This document shows, in pieces, positions 1-7,827 of a stretch of DNA of 64,000 nt. Source of the stretch: Mucilaginibacter phenanthrenivorans. GTDB taxonomy: Bacteria; Bacteroidota; Bacteroidia; Sphingobacteriales; Sphingobacteriaceae. Made by a program: the position numbers and the translations under genes. The DNA lies in assembly GCF_024721155.1 (NCBI RefSeq), contig NZ_JAHVAP010000008.1, positions 62,001 through 126,000 on the forward strand. The letters are read 5' to 3'. The notes under the pieces are model-generated. The model was not told where the DNA came from. It made no database searches and was given only the letters and a program-made list of their open reading frames with translations. Positions within the stretch are counted from its first letter, which is position 1, and the number at the start of each line of letters is the position of its first letter.

Positions 1-1
1 G

Positions 2-967
2 CGGCAGTCCATTCATGCTGTGTCGTCTGTATTGGCTGGGATCCCGTCGTTTCAAACAGCGTTTACGTCGTCGCCATATGCAAAGCAGAAAATTCAGTCG
101 CTGGTATCCATCTGTAATAGCATGGGCTATGAGACATCGTTTTTTCATGGTGCAGCTAATGGCTCGATGGGCTTTGAGGGCTTTGGCAGTATTTTGGGGA
201 TGAAGAATTACTACGGAAGGACGGAATACAATAACGAAAAAGATTTTGACGGAATCTGGGGGATTTGGGATGAGCCTTTCTTTCAATTCGTAGGTAAAAC
301 GCTTGGCACACAAAAGCAGCCTTTTATGGCTACACTATTTACCTTGTCATCACACGATCCATTCCAGATCCCCGAAAAATATAAACCGCGTTTTAAAGGC
401 GGACCTTTGGCCATTGACAAATGTGTTCAATATTCAGATAATGCCCTGCGTCAATTTTTTAACTACGCCAAAACGCAGCCATGGTATAACAACACCATAT
501 TTGTGATCACGGCGGATCATACCAATCAAACGTATTATCCTGAATACAGCAAGCAGGTTAACCGCTTTGCTGTGCCGATATTGTTTTATAGCGCAAACAA
601 GGCATACGCATTAAAGGGAGTAAGAACTGATTTTGCCCAACAGATGGACATTTACCCATCGCTGGTTAGCCTAATCGGGTACAATAAGCCATTCAGATCG
701 TGGGGGAGGAGCCTGGTGGCCAATTTGCCAACAGAGCCACCAAGAGTTATCAATTCAACCGGTAATATTTATCAATACATGGAGGGAAATTATATTTACC
801 TGTTTGATGGGAAAAAGATTACCGGGATATTCGCCGCCAACGATAAGGGACTTGAAAAAAACTTAGCCGATGCACCGCATACTGCTGAAATGGATAAGGG
901 CTTATTGAATTGTAAAGCGTTTATCCAGGACTATTCGGATAGGATAGTGAATAAGAAGTTGAATTAA
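2..967 (+). CDS. LtaS-like phosphoglycerol transferase / sulfatase-fold protein (3' part)
   Basis: The reading frame is open from base 2, so the gene starts upstream of the window; only the C-terminal ~321 residues are here. The fragment carries late motifs of the alkaline-phosphatase/sulfatase fold seen in LtaS-family enzymes: RSIHAVSSVLAGIPSF at the start, TLSSHDPF in the middle, and FVITADHTNQ, whose Asp-His would bind catalytic metal. Members are membrane-anchored with the catalytic domain outside the cytoplasm and transfer phosphoglycerol or phosphoethanolamine to lipids or glycans. In this Gram-negative setting a lipoteichoic acid role is unlikely; modification of a surface glycan or lipid is an inference. 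The membrane segments expected at the N terminus are outside the window. The neighbouring GT39 gene is convergent. Confidence 0.85.
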   Translation, partial: RQSIHAVSSVLAGIPSFQTAFTSSPYAKQKIQSLVSICNSMGYETSFFHGAANGSMGFEGFGSILGMKNYYGRTEYNNEKDFDGIWGIWDEPFFQFVGKTLGTQKQPFMATLFTLSSHDPFQIPEKYKPRFKGGPLAIDKCVQYSDNALRQFFNYAKTQPWYNNTIFVITADHTNQTYYPEYSKQVNRFAVPILFYSANKAYALKGVRTDFAQQMDIYPSLVSLIGYNKPFRSWGRSLVANLPTEPPRVINSTGNIYQYMEGNYIYLFDGKKITGIFAANDKGLEKNLADAPHTAEMDKGLLNCKAFIQDYSDRIVNKKLN

Positions 968-988
968 TAGGCATCACTAATCAGGCCG

Positions 989-2548
989 TTATTCCAATCT
1001 CTTTACCGCAAGTTCCTTGCTGTACCTGTCGTTTAATTCCGGCCCGGGGTGGACCAAAATAAAGATCCCTGTTCCCTTTTCAACTGCAAGCGGATTTTTT
1101 ACTTCCCCAACTTTACGATAACTTTCCAGGTGTGACGCGAATGTTTTGATGTTACCGCCGCCCTGGTCGTCAACGTAAATTATGTATTGTGCATTCAGGC
1201 TATCAGGAGCCCAAAGGGTAAAGCTGCTATTCAGGGAAATTACGTCGGGCAGGTTATACAGTTTGCCGAAATGATGCAGCGCACCGGCCTCGCCGTAATT
1301 ATCGGCGTAGATCTGGGTGTGTTTTTGTTGCTCCGGCGTAAGGCTTTTCCACGCCTGCGCTACGCTAGCGGTCATTTCATCCCAGCCAAACATGTCGGCA
1401 TAATCCTGTGTGGTGGCATGTTGCTTATGATCCTCCCAGGTGGTTGCAAAATCTAAAAACGGAATATGGTTACGATCATAAGTAAACACCGCCAGGGTTT
1501 TATTTAAGGGTAATATGGGTAGCACCAGCGGGAAGAAGATCAAATTTGGAATAGTGAACAAAATCAGCACAAAACCGCGCAACGCGTAACCGGTTGTTTT
1601 TAGCCATCGCTCAAACCCAAATCCACCAGCGGCAAATAACATTGGGTATGCGCCAAACAGGTAGTAGGCCTTGCCATTCATTACCAGCAAAAAGGTAAAT
1701 ATCAACACAAATGCAATTGCCAGGAATTGAAATTTATGCAGCCTGAATGAGAACAGTAGAAAAACAAAACCGGTTAACCAAACAAATAACGCTATGCCAT
1801 TCACCAATAATTGTTGTTTAATAAAATCTGATGGCTTGATAAAATCCAACTGCTGCTCCCTTAGATTTTTCATATGGGTAATCACCGGCAAATGATGTTG
1901 AAGCTGCCATATAAGGTTTGGCAGGAAAATAAGCAGGGCCAGCAATGCAGCGCCGATGATGTGCTTATTCAAAAGTAACTTACGGTTTTTACTAAACACC
2001 AGGCCTATGATGAGCGCAAAGGTGAAAAATGCCATAGTATACTTGGTCAACAGGCCGAAACCAACAACTAAACCGAGGAAGTACAGGTATTTAACGGATG
2101 AGGTATTACAATATTTGGTGAGCATCCAAACCGCCATCACCCACCAAAGCTGGTCGAAAACTACCGGCTGAAAAAGGTAACCACTGGCAGCAAAGGCCGG
2201 CGAAAATATCATTGCCAGGCAAGCCAGCGCAACAGCAAACTTTTTGCCCCCCAACTCAACGGTAATTAAGCCGGTAAACCAAATGATCAATCCACTGCAG
2301 AGGGTAGGGAAGACCCGTGCCGCAAAAACAGAGTCGCCAAAAAGAACTGAACTGGCTTTTGCTACAACTGCAATAAATGGCGGCACCTCCTTGTAACCCC
2401 AATCCAGGTGATCGGCTAGCACAAGGTGCAGCAACTCATCACGATGAAAGCCGAAGTGCGAGATGGCCAGTAAATTTAAACCGATTTTAACGATAACAAA
2501 GATCAGAATGAAGGGGGCATACGTTGATCTCTTGTTTTGATACGGCAT
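989..2548 (-). CDS. GT39/ArnT-like membrane glycosyltransferase
   Basis: A 519-residue polytopic membrane protein of the PMT_2/ArnT type (glycosyltransferase family 39, GT-C fold). The first luminal loop has the family acidic motif HRDE (Asp37-Glu38), followed by many hydrophobic segments and a soluble C-terminal domain of ~150 residues. Family members use polyprenyl-phosphate-linked sugars as donors and act on the periplasmic side of the inner membrane; substrate cannot be read from sequence. It converges with the LtaS-like gene (21-bp gap), and both could modify surface lipids. Upstream lies word array W1, which separates it from murA. The ATG at 2548 is the natural start, with the first membrane segment right after it. 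Confidence 0.85.
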   Translation of the reverse strand: MPYQNKRSTYAPFILIFVIVKIGLNLLAISHFGFHRDELLHLVLADHLDWGYKEVPPFIAVVAKASSVLFGDSVFAARVFPTLCSGLIIWFTGLITVELGGKKFAVALACLAMIFSPAFAASGYLFQPVVFDQLWWVMAVWMLTKYCNTSSVKYLYFLGLVVGFGLLTKYTMAFFTFALIIGLVFSKNRKLLLNKHIIGAALLALLIFLPNLIWQLQHHLPVITHMKNLREQQLDFIKPSDFIKQQLLVNGIALFVWLTGFVFLLFSFRLHKFQFLAIAFVLIFTFLLVMNGKAYYLFGAYPMLFAAGGFGFERWLKTTGYALRGFVLILFTIPNLIFFPLVLPILPLNKTLAVFTYDRNHIPFLDFATTWEDHKQHATTQDYADMFGWDEMTASVAQAWKSLTPEQQKHTQIYADNYGEAGALHHFGKLYNLPDVISLNSSFTLWAPDSLNAQYIIYVDDQGGGNIKTFASHLESYRKVGEVKNPLAVEKGTGIFILVHPGPELNDRYSKELAVKRLE

Positions 2549-2572
2549 GTTTTATAATTGGGTTTGCGATAA

Positions 2573-2684
2573 AGATAATTATTAAGTCCGAAAGTCTGTA
2601 AAGCCGGAAAGTCCGAAAGATTATTTTTGCTTGATTTTGCTCTTCTTTCGGACTTTACTGGCTTCCGGTCTTTCGGACTTCGAA
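2573..2684. repeat. Word array W1 (AGTCCGAA type), inverted
   Basis: Two arms made of 8-9 nt words (AGTCCGAA, AGTCTGTAA, AGCCGGAA and variants) in opposite orientation around an AT-rich loop of about 22 nt. The pair can fold into a long imperfect hairpin. It fills the gap between murA (ending at 2685) and the GT39 start, so it could end or process the murA transcript. See the finding on word arrays. Confidence 0.8.
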
Positions 2685-3992
2685 TCAAATTCTCTTGATA
2701 TTCGCACCCAACGCTATTAGTCGCTTGTCGATATGTTGGTAGCCGCGTTCAATTTGCTCAATGTTGTAGATTGTGGATTTACCCTTGGCTGAAAGCGCAG
2801 CAATCAATAATGACACCCCTGCCCGGATATCCGGCGAGGTCATGGAGATACCGCGCAGTTGTACCTGTTTGTCCAGGCCGATAACGGTAGCACGGTGCGG
2901 ATCGCATAAAATGATCTGTGCACCCATATCCAGCAACTTATCTACAAAGAACAGGCGGCTCTCAAACATTTTCTGGTGGATGAGCACTGAACCCTTTGCC
3001 TGGATGGCAACAACAAGGCAAATGCTCAACAGATCGGGAGTAAAGCCTGGCCACGGTGCATCAGCAATGGTCATGATCGATCCGTCGATAAACGTTTCTA
3101 TTTCGTAGTGCTTCTGTGCAGGAATATAAATGTCGTCGCCCCTAAGCTCCATTTGGATGCCCAACCGTTTAAATACGTCCGGGATCATGCCTAATTCATT
3201 ATAACAAACGTTTTTAATGGTTATCTCTGATTCTGTCATGGCAGCAAGGCCGATGAACGAGCCGATCTCGATCATGTCAGGTAACATGCGGTGTTCAGTT
3301 CCGCCAAGTTCGGTAACACCTTCTATAGTCAGCAGGTTGGAGCCGATACCGCTGATCTTAGCGCCCATGCGGTTAAGCATTTTACAAAGCTGCTGTAAAT
3401 AGGGTTCGCAGGCTGCATTGTAGATGGTAGTGATTCCCTTTGCGAGCACAGCAGCCATTACAATATTGGCAGTTCCGGTTACGGATGCTTCGTCAAGGAG
3501 TATATACGTGCCTTTTAAATTAGATGCATCTACGTTAAAAAAACCGTTCGATGGATCGTAATCAAACCTGGCGCCAAGTTTTTCAAAACCCAGGAAGTGG
3601 GTATCCAGGCGTCTGCGGCCTATTTTATCGCCACCCGGTTTCGGGATGGAGGCCTTGCCAAAGCGCGCCAGCAACGGACCTACTATCATAATAGAGCCAC
3701 GAAGACCGCCGCCCTTTTCCTTAAAGGCGTCAGACAAAAAGAAATCAAGGTCGATATTTTTTGCTTCGAAGCTATAAGTGTCATCTGCCAGTTTTTCAAC
3801 CGTAACCCCCATATCGCCAAGCAGCTCAATCAGCTTGTTAACATCCTTTATATCCGGAATATTACTTATCGTTATTTTTTCGCTTGTTAAAAGCACTGCC
3901 GAAAGAATTTGCAGTGCCTCGTTTTTTGCACCTTGTGGTATTATCTCGCCCTTTAGCGGAGTTCCGCCAATAATTTCAAACGCGTTAGTCAT
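2685..3992 (-). CDS. murA: UDP-N-acetylglucosamine 1-carboxyvinyltransferase
   Basis: First committed step of peptidoglycan synthesis: transfers enolpyruvate from PEP to UDP-GlcNAc in the cytoplasm. At 435 residues it is full length for the family and aligns throughout (QGAKNEAL with catalytic-site Lys23, GGGLRGSIMIVGPLLARFG, RRRLDTHFLGFEKLGA, and the C-terminal GYQHIDKRLIALGA). The active-site loop reads PGGDKIG instead of the usual PGGCAIG, placing Asp122 where most MurA enzymes have the Cys that fosfomycin alkylates; Asp at this site is known in naturally fosfomycin-resistant MurA of mycobacteria and chlamydiae. It follows the DUF4290 gene on the same strand but has its own promoter-like sequence at 4057-4087. 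Confidence 0.97.
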   Translation of the reverse strand: MTNAFEIIGGTPLKGEIIPQGAKNEALQILSAVLLTSEKITISNIPDIKDVNKLIELLGDMGVTVEKLADDTYSFEAKNIDLDFFLSDAFKEKGGGLRGSIMIVGPLLARFGKASIPKPGGDKIGRRRLDTHFLGFEKLGARFDYDPSNGFFNVDASNLKGTYILLDEASVTGTANIVMAAVLAKGITTIYNAACEPYLQQLCKMLNRMGAKISGIGSNLLTIEGVTELGGTEHRMLPDMIEIGSFIGLAAMTESEITIKNVCYNELGMIPDVFKRLGIQMELRGDDIYIPAQKHYEIETFIDGSIMTIADAPWPGFTPDLLSICLVVAIQAKGSVLIHQKMFESRLFFVDKLLDMGAQIILCDPHRATVIGLDKQVQLRGISMTSPDIRAGVSLLIAALSAKGKSTIYNIEQIERGYQHIDKRLIALGANIKRI

Positions 3993-3995
3993 AAT

Positions 3996-4160
3996 TAGTT
4001 CATAGTTGATGGTTCATGACTAGTTCATAGTTGATGGTTCATAGTTCATGGTGCTGCAAATATATGATCCTGCTATATGCCAATCAATCCTTTGCCACCG
4101 TGAGTTATCAACTAATTTCATGCGTTTTTGCTATGAACAATCAACTATGAACCATGAACC
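3996..4160. repeat. Word array W2 (TTCATAG type), inverted, flanking the murA promoter
   Basis: Copies of TAGTTCATAG, TTGATGGTTC and ATAGTTCATGG at 3996-4051 are matched by inverted copies (CTATGAAC, CAACTATGAACC) at 4132-4160. The ~80-nt loop between the arms contains the predicted murA promoter. On the minus strand one arm lies just after the DUF4290 stop codon and the other fills the murA leader up to its start codon. Confidence 0.8.
4057..4087 (-). promoter_or_regulatory. Bacteroidetes-type promoter of murA
   Basis: On the minus strand a -7 box TATATTTG (4057-4064, consensus TAnnTTTG) is preceded 20 nt upstream by TTGA (TTG at 4085-4087), fitting the phylum's -33/-7 spacing. It lies ~65 nt before the murA ATG. 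Confidence 0.6.
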
Positions 4161-4164
4161 AGAA

Positions 4165-4890
4165 TTAATACTTTTTAGGTCCGTTGGTACGGTTACGATT
4201 TTGGTTATTGTTGTTATTACGCGGGTTATTATTATTTTGGTTGTTGTTTGTGCGACCGCGATTGTTATTATTTTGGTTGTTGTTTGTGCGACCGCGATTG
4301 TTATTGTTGCTATTGGTGTTATGCGTATTTGCACGATACTCAACCTTATTAAGATTGATGTTTTCCTCTAGTTTTAATTGCCCGCCAGACAGGTTATAAA
4401 GGTCGTTTAGAATACTTTCATCTGTAACCGAATCCTTGTTCCATTGTACGTAGGCCATTTTCATGAAGTTGGCAACTGCCTGGGTCATGTGGCGCTTACG
4501 ATCAGGGTCCTCAATGCTTTTAGCCTTTTCAATCATCAGCTCAATGGTTTTGCCATAGTGCTTGTATTTTATACGCTGGTGCGGATATCTTAAAGGCTCC
4601 GGCTTCATGTGGATCGCTTCCACTGATGGCTTTGGATACGGGGAATCCACATCTATCTGGAAATCAGAGATGATGTGCAGGTGATCCCAAAGTTTGTGCT
4701 TAAAGTCGGCAACGTCACGCAGGTGCGGGTTTAAGAAACCCATCAGGTCAATTACTACCTGTGCATAGCGGTTACGTTCTTCCTTGGTTGGCAGCGCAAC
4801 AATATATTTTACCATATTTTGTACGTTGCGGCCATACTCAGACAGGATAAGTTTATTCCTGGTTGAGTTATAATCAAATTCTTGAGGCAT
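4165..4890 (-). CDS. DUF4290 family protein with Asn/Arg-rich tail
   Basis: The first ~175 residues match DUF4290, a Bacteroidetes family of unknown function usually found next to murA, as here (EYGRNVQNMVKYI, YPKPSVEAIHMKPEPLRYPHQRIKYKHYGK). The last ~60 residues are low complexity, mostly Asn with RGRT and RNR blocks, ending in NGPKKY. Two tandem copies of a 12-residue unit (NNNNRGRTNNNQ) come from near-identical 36-bp DNA repeats at about 4222-4296, suggesting the tail changes length by slippage. The tail is probably disordered and could bind nucleic acid, which is inference. Length 241 residues. A good promoter precedes it at 5009-5039. Confidence 0.85.
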   Translation of the reverse strand: MPQEFDYNSTRNKLILSEYGRNVQNMVKYIVALPTKEERNRYAQVVIDLMGFLNPHLRDVADFKHKLWDHLHIISDFQIDVDSPYPKPSVEAIHMKPEPLRYPHQRIKYKHYGKTIELMIEKAKSIEDPDRKRHMTQAVANFMKMAYVQWNKDSVTDESILNDLYNLSGGQLKLEENINLNKVEYRANTHNTNSNNNNRGRTNNNQNNNNRGRTNNNQNNNNPRNNNNNQNRNRTNGPKKY

Positions 4891-5008
4891 AGTTTTTAAG
4901 CCGTTTAAATAAATTTTTTATGAAGATCTTTAAAATTAGCGCAGAGATTTTTCCCGGATTAGAGTAGGAACAACAGGCTAAAGTTGAATTTTAGTACGAA
5001 GTATTACG

Positions 5009-5039
5009 CAAATATAATGTATTTGTGTTGAAATGCAAA
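5009..5039 (-). promoter_or_regulatory. Bacteroidetes-type promoter of the DUF4290 gene
   Basis: Minus-strand -7 box TATATTTG at 5009-5016 and a -33 box TTTG at 5036-5039, separated by 19 nt, the canonical spacing in this phylum. It implies a leader of roughly 110 nt. Confidence 0.7.
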
Positions 5040-5044
5040 TGTTT

Positions 5045-5130
5045 GTGTTAGAGATTAGAGACCGGAGATTAGAGATTAGTTAAAAAAAGTTCCTTAACTA
5101 ATCTCTGGTCTCTAATCTCTAATCCCTGAT
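5045..5130. repeat. Word array W3 (GAGATTA type), long hairpin
   Basis: Words GAGATTA and GAGACCGGAGATTA on one arm are mirrored by CTAATCTCTGGTCTC and TAATCTCTAATCCC on the other, around a ~10-nt loop. The stem of about 33 bp is nearly perfect. It lies between the M20 peptidase stop and the DUF4290 promoter, so it is positioned to end the peptidase transcript. Confidence 0.85.
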
Positions 5131-5132
5131 CA

Positions 5133-6506
5133 CTACTCCTCACTCAATTCTGCGAAATACTTATGGAAAAGCGGGATGGTTTCAATGCCTTTATAGTAAT
5201 TAAAGATATCATACTTTTCGTTAGGGGAGTGGAGTGCATCGCTATCCAGCCCAAAGCCCATTAAAACGGTTTTAATACCCAGTTCTGCTTCAAAAAGTGC
5301 CACAATTGGGATGCTGCCGCCGCCACGGGTTGGGATCGGATCCTTTCCAAATGATTCCTTTATCGCTTTTTGCGCCGCTTTATAAGCTATGCTGTCAGTT
5401 GGCGTAACAACGGGCTCGCCGCCGTGATGCGGCGTAACTTTAATCTTTACTGATTTTGGTGCGATCTTTTCGAAATGAGCGGTAAATAATTGTGTTATCT
5501 CATCTGATACCTGGTTAGGCACTAAACGCATGGAGATTTTTGCAAATGCCTTTGATGGCAGCACAGTTTTGGCCCCTTCGCCAATGTAACCGCCCCAAAT
5601 TCCGTTTACCTCAAGGGTAGGGCGGGTGCCGGTACGTTCAAATGTACTGAAGCCTTTTTCGCCCCAAAGTTCTTCAACGGCAAGGTCCTTTTTATATTCA
5701 TCCTCATCGTAAGGTGCGCTGTTAAGGGCCTTGCGCTCTGTTTCAGTCAATTCAATTACCTTATCATAGAAACCCGGTATAGTTATATGGTTGTTTTCAT
5801 CGTGCATAGAGGCAATCATTTTAGCCAATATGGTAGCCGGGTTTGCCACAGCGCCGCCGTATACCCCTGAATGCAGGTCACGGTTTGGTCCTGTTACTTC
5901 CACTTCCAGGTAGGAGAGGCCACGCAGGCCAGTTTCCAGCGACGGATTTTCCATACTTAGCATTGAAGTATCGGAGATCAACACCACATCTGCCTTTAAC
6001 CTGTTTTTATTCTGTTTTACAAATATTCCCAGGTTTGATGAGCCCACCTCTTCTTCACCCTCTATCATAAACTTGATATTGCAGGGCAGGGTATTGGTCT
6101 GCATCATCAGTTCAAAAGCCTTTACATGCATATAAAACTGGCCTTTATCGTCGCAGGCACCGCGGGCGTAAATCTTGCCATCGCGCACTGTAGGTTCAAA
6201 AGGCGGCGTTTTCCAAAGCTCAAGCGGATCAGGCGGCTGAACATCATAGTGGCCATATACCAAAACCGTTGGTTTCGACGAATCGATTATTTTTTCACCA
6301 TATATAATAGGGTAGCCGGCAGTTTGGCATACCTCCACATTTTCTGCGCCGCTGTCGCGGAGCTTTTCTGCTACAAACTCGGCAGTTTTTAAAACATCAG
6401 TTTTATATTTCGGATCGGCGCTAACGGATGGAAAGCGCAGCAGGGCGAATAACTCTTCCAGCATCCGGCCCTTATGCTGTTCAACATAGTCTTTTATAAG
6501 CTGCAT
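5133..6506 (-). CDS. M20 family dipeptidase
   Basis: A zinc-dependent exopeptidase of the M20 family (carnosinase/PepV-like), 457 residues from the ATG at 6506. Metal-site motifs are present: GHYDVQP (His86, Asp88), ARGACDDKGQ with the bridging Asp, EGEEEVGS with the general-base Glu pair, and GGSIP near the end. The dimerisation lid domain lies between (LHSGVYGGAVANP). It likely cleaves dipeptides in the cytoplasm. A TTG six codons upstream (6524) extends the frame, but that TTG is part of the -7 box of the probable promoter, so the ATG is preferred. Convergent W3 sequence follows its stop. Confidence 0.92.
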   Translation of the reverse strand: MQLIKDYVEQHKGRMLEELFALLRFPSVSADPKYKTDVLKTAEFVAEKLRDSGAENVEVCQTAGYPIIYGEKIIDSSKPTVLVYGHYDVQPPDPLELWKTPPFEPTVRDGKIYARGACDDKGQFYMHVKAFELMMQTNTLPCNIKFMIEGEEEVGSSNLGIFVKQNKNRLKADVVLISDTSMLSMENPSLETGLRGLSYLEVEVTGPNRDLHSGVYGGAVANPATILAKMIASMHDENNHITIPGFYDKVIELTETERKALNSAPYDEDEYKKDLAVEELWGEKGFSTFERTGTRPTLEVNGIWGGYIGEGAKTVLPSKAFAKISMRLVPNQVSDEITQLFTAHFEKIAPKSVKIKVTPHHGGEPVVTPTDSIAYKAAQKAIKESFGKDPIPTRGGGSIPIVALFEAELGIKTVLMGFGLDSDALHSPNEKYDIFNYYKGIETIPLFHKYFAELSEE

Positions 6507-6521
6507 AATTGTAATTTGAAG

Positions 6522-6529
6522 CAAATATA
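6522..6529 (-). promoter_or_regulatory. -7 box of the M20 peptidase promoter
   Basis: TATATTTG on the minus strand, 15 nt from the ATG at 6506. No good -33 element is seen at the expected distance. It would give a very short leader and rules out the TTG at 6524 as start. Confidence 0.5.
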
Positions 6530-6632
6530 GGGTTTGTTTTGAGAGATAAAATGAGAGAGGAACAGAATGATAATTTGCTGATCACCACACAGGATAGTTT
6601 TGCAGCGATTGCATCAAGGTATCCATAAACAG

Positions 6633-6660
6633 AAAAAGCCGGGACGCATCCCGGCTTTAG
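6633..6660 (-). terminator. Rho-independent terminator of the repeat-protein gene
   Basis: Stem AAAGCCGGG/CCCGGCTTT (6635-6643 with 6650-6658), loop 6 nt, followed on the minus strand by a T run. It lies 26 nt past the stop of the 11-residue-repeat gene. Confidence 0.85.
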
Positions 6661-6685
6661 TATATTTATAAATTTAAACCGATTA

Positions 6686-7315
6686 TTAGTTTAAATCAGC
6701 AGTACCTACGTTTTTCTTATCGTTAAGATCAGCAGTGCCAACGTTCTTTTTGTCGTTTAAATCAGCAGTACCTACGTTTTTCTTGTCAGAAAGATCATCG
6801 GAAGCAATTTCTTCGTTAAGGTCAGCAGTGCCTACATTTTTCTTATCGTTAAGATCAGCAGTACCAACGTTCTTTTTGTCGTTTAAATCAGCAGTACCTA
6901 CGTTTTTCTTGTCTGCGAAATCAGCGGTGCCTACATTCTTCTTATCTGCAAAGTCAGCAGTACCTACATTCTTCTTGTCAGAAAAATCGGCAGTACCTAC
7001 GTTTTTCTTGTCTGCGAAATCAGCGGTTCCTACATTCTTCTTATCTGCAAAGTCAGCAGTACCTACATTCTTCTTGTCAGAAAAATCGGCAGTACCAACG
7101 TTTTTCTTATCTGCAAAGTCAGCAGTACCAACGTTTTTCTTATCTGCAAAGTCAGCGGTTCCTACATTCTTCTTATCGTTCAAATCTGCGGTTCCTACAT
7201 TTTTCTTATCGGAAAAAGTATAGCCATTGTCTGATTTTAAGCTGATAGTCTGAGCTGACGACACTAATGCTGTTGCGCTTAAAACGATAATTGTAGAAAA
7301 TATTAATTTTTTCAT
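6686..7315 (-). CDS. Secreted protein made of fifteen 11-residue repeats
   Basis: I do not recognise a family. The 209-residue product has a signal peptide (MKKLIFSTIIVLSATALVSSAQ), about 12 linker residues, then 15 copies of DKKNVGTAD plus a variable pair: LN once, then FA-FA-FS twice, FA-FA, LN three times, a 9-residue break (EEIASDDLS), and LN three times to the stop. The nine-residue core is invariant in every copy although synonymous codons differ, pointing to selection on the peptide rather than fresh slippage. At DNA level the unit is 33 bp with a higher-order period of ~99 bp (about 6914-7012 and 7013-7111). A solenoid, an adhesive surface protein or a precursor of repeated peptides are possible; none can be shown. 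Single-gene unit with its own terminator. Confidence 0.85.
   Translation of the reverse strand: MKKLIFSTIIVLSATALVSSAQTISLKSDNGYTFSDKKNVGTADLNDKKNVGTADFADKKNVGTADFADKKNVGTADFSDKKNVGTADFADKKNVGTADFADKKNVGTADFSDKKNVGTADFADKKNVGTADFADKKNVGTADLNDKKNVGTADLNDKKNVGTADLNEEIASDDLSDKKNVGTADLNDKKNVGTADLNDKKNVGTADLN
6700..7230. repeat. 33-bp tandem coding repeats, 15 copies
   Basis: DNA repeats encoding DKKNVGTADxx. Copies group into higher-order blocks: a ~99-bp FA-FA-FS block occurs twice in tandem, and the segment near 6716-6790 is almost the same as that near 6842-6915. Because of the repeats the opposite strand is also open over 6735-7223, which is not taken as a gene. Confidence 0.9.
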
Positions 7316-7827
7316 TTTGCTTTATAAATATGTTTTGTTATAAATATTCTTGTTCAATAAAATTTATCAGATACCGGGTAACCTTTATTTTTTACTTACG
7401 TACAAGGGGTAACGCCTGGTAGTAAGGTGTAAAAAACGCATTTGGTTGTAGTTTTGAGCTACGCTATGGCATTAACCATAATAAACCACGATAAATTTTT
7501 GAAAGGGAATAAAGCAAATGATGAGGATAATTACGCAATTAATGAATTGCCATTATCGCTATTTGTTATTTCTTCAGCGAAGCTAAATAATAAGGAACCG
7601 TTAACGCAGCTTGCCCAACACGAACAGTTGAAGGCTATAACTTGTGCAATTAAAATCTGTCTTAAAATTTACTTATTGGTCGCCAATAATTTATCGCCAC
7701 AAGTTTACGAAATATTTTTCGAATAACAAAATAAATTTATAATTAAATTAATACAGTTTGCCTGCAATTAATATATTATTATCAATTATATATAACTTTA
7801 TACGCAATTGAACGTAATAGTGACCCA
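7316..7827. other. Intergenic region without a convincing gene
   Basis: About 510 bp, very AT-rich, between two divergent genes whose promoters it must hold. An open frame at 7442-7726 starts with TTG and its 94-residue product resembles nothing I know, so it is not called. No clear TAnnTTTG box with spacing was found. Confidence 0.5.

Noticed and set aside
4131..4343. ORFs over the Asn-rich tail (both strands)
   Set aside because: Out-of-frame readings of low-complexity DNA in the DUF4290 gene.
6507..6524. TTG start for the M20 peptidase
   Set aside because: The TTG is part of a TATATTTG promoter box, so it would not be transcribed.
6735..7223. 162-residue antisense ORF
   Set aside because: It is open only because the 33-bp repeats on the other strand lack stops in that frame; product is a shadow repeat.
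7442..7726. 94-residue ORF in the gap before the TPR sensor
   Set aside because: TTG start, no family, ordinary AT-rich intergenic composition. Not supported as a gene.
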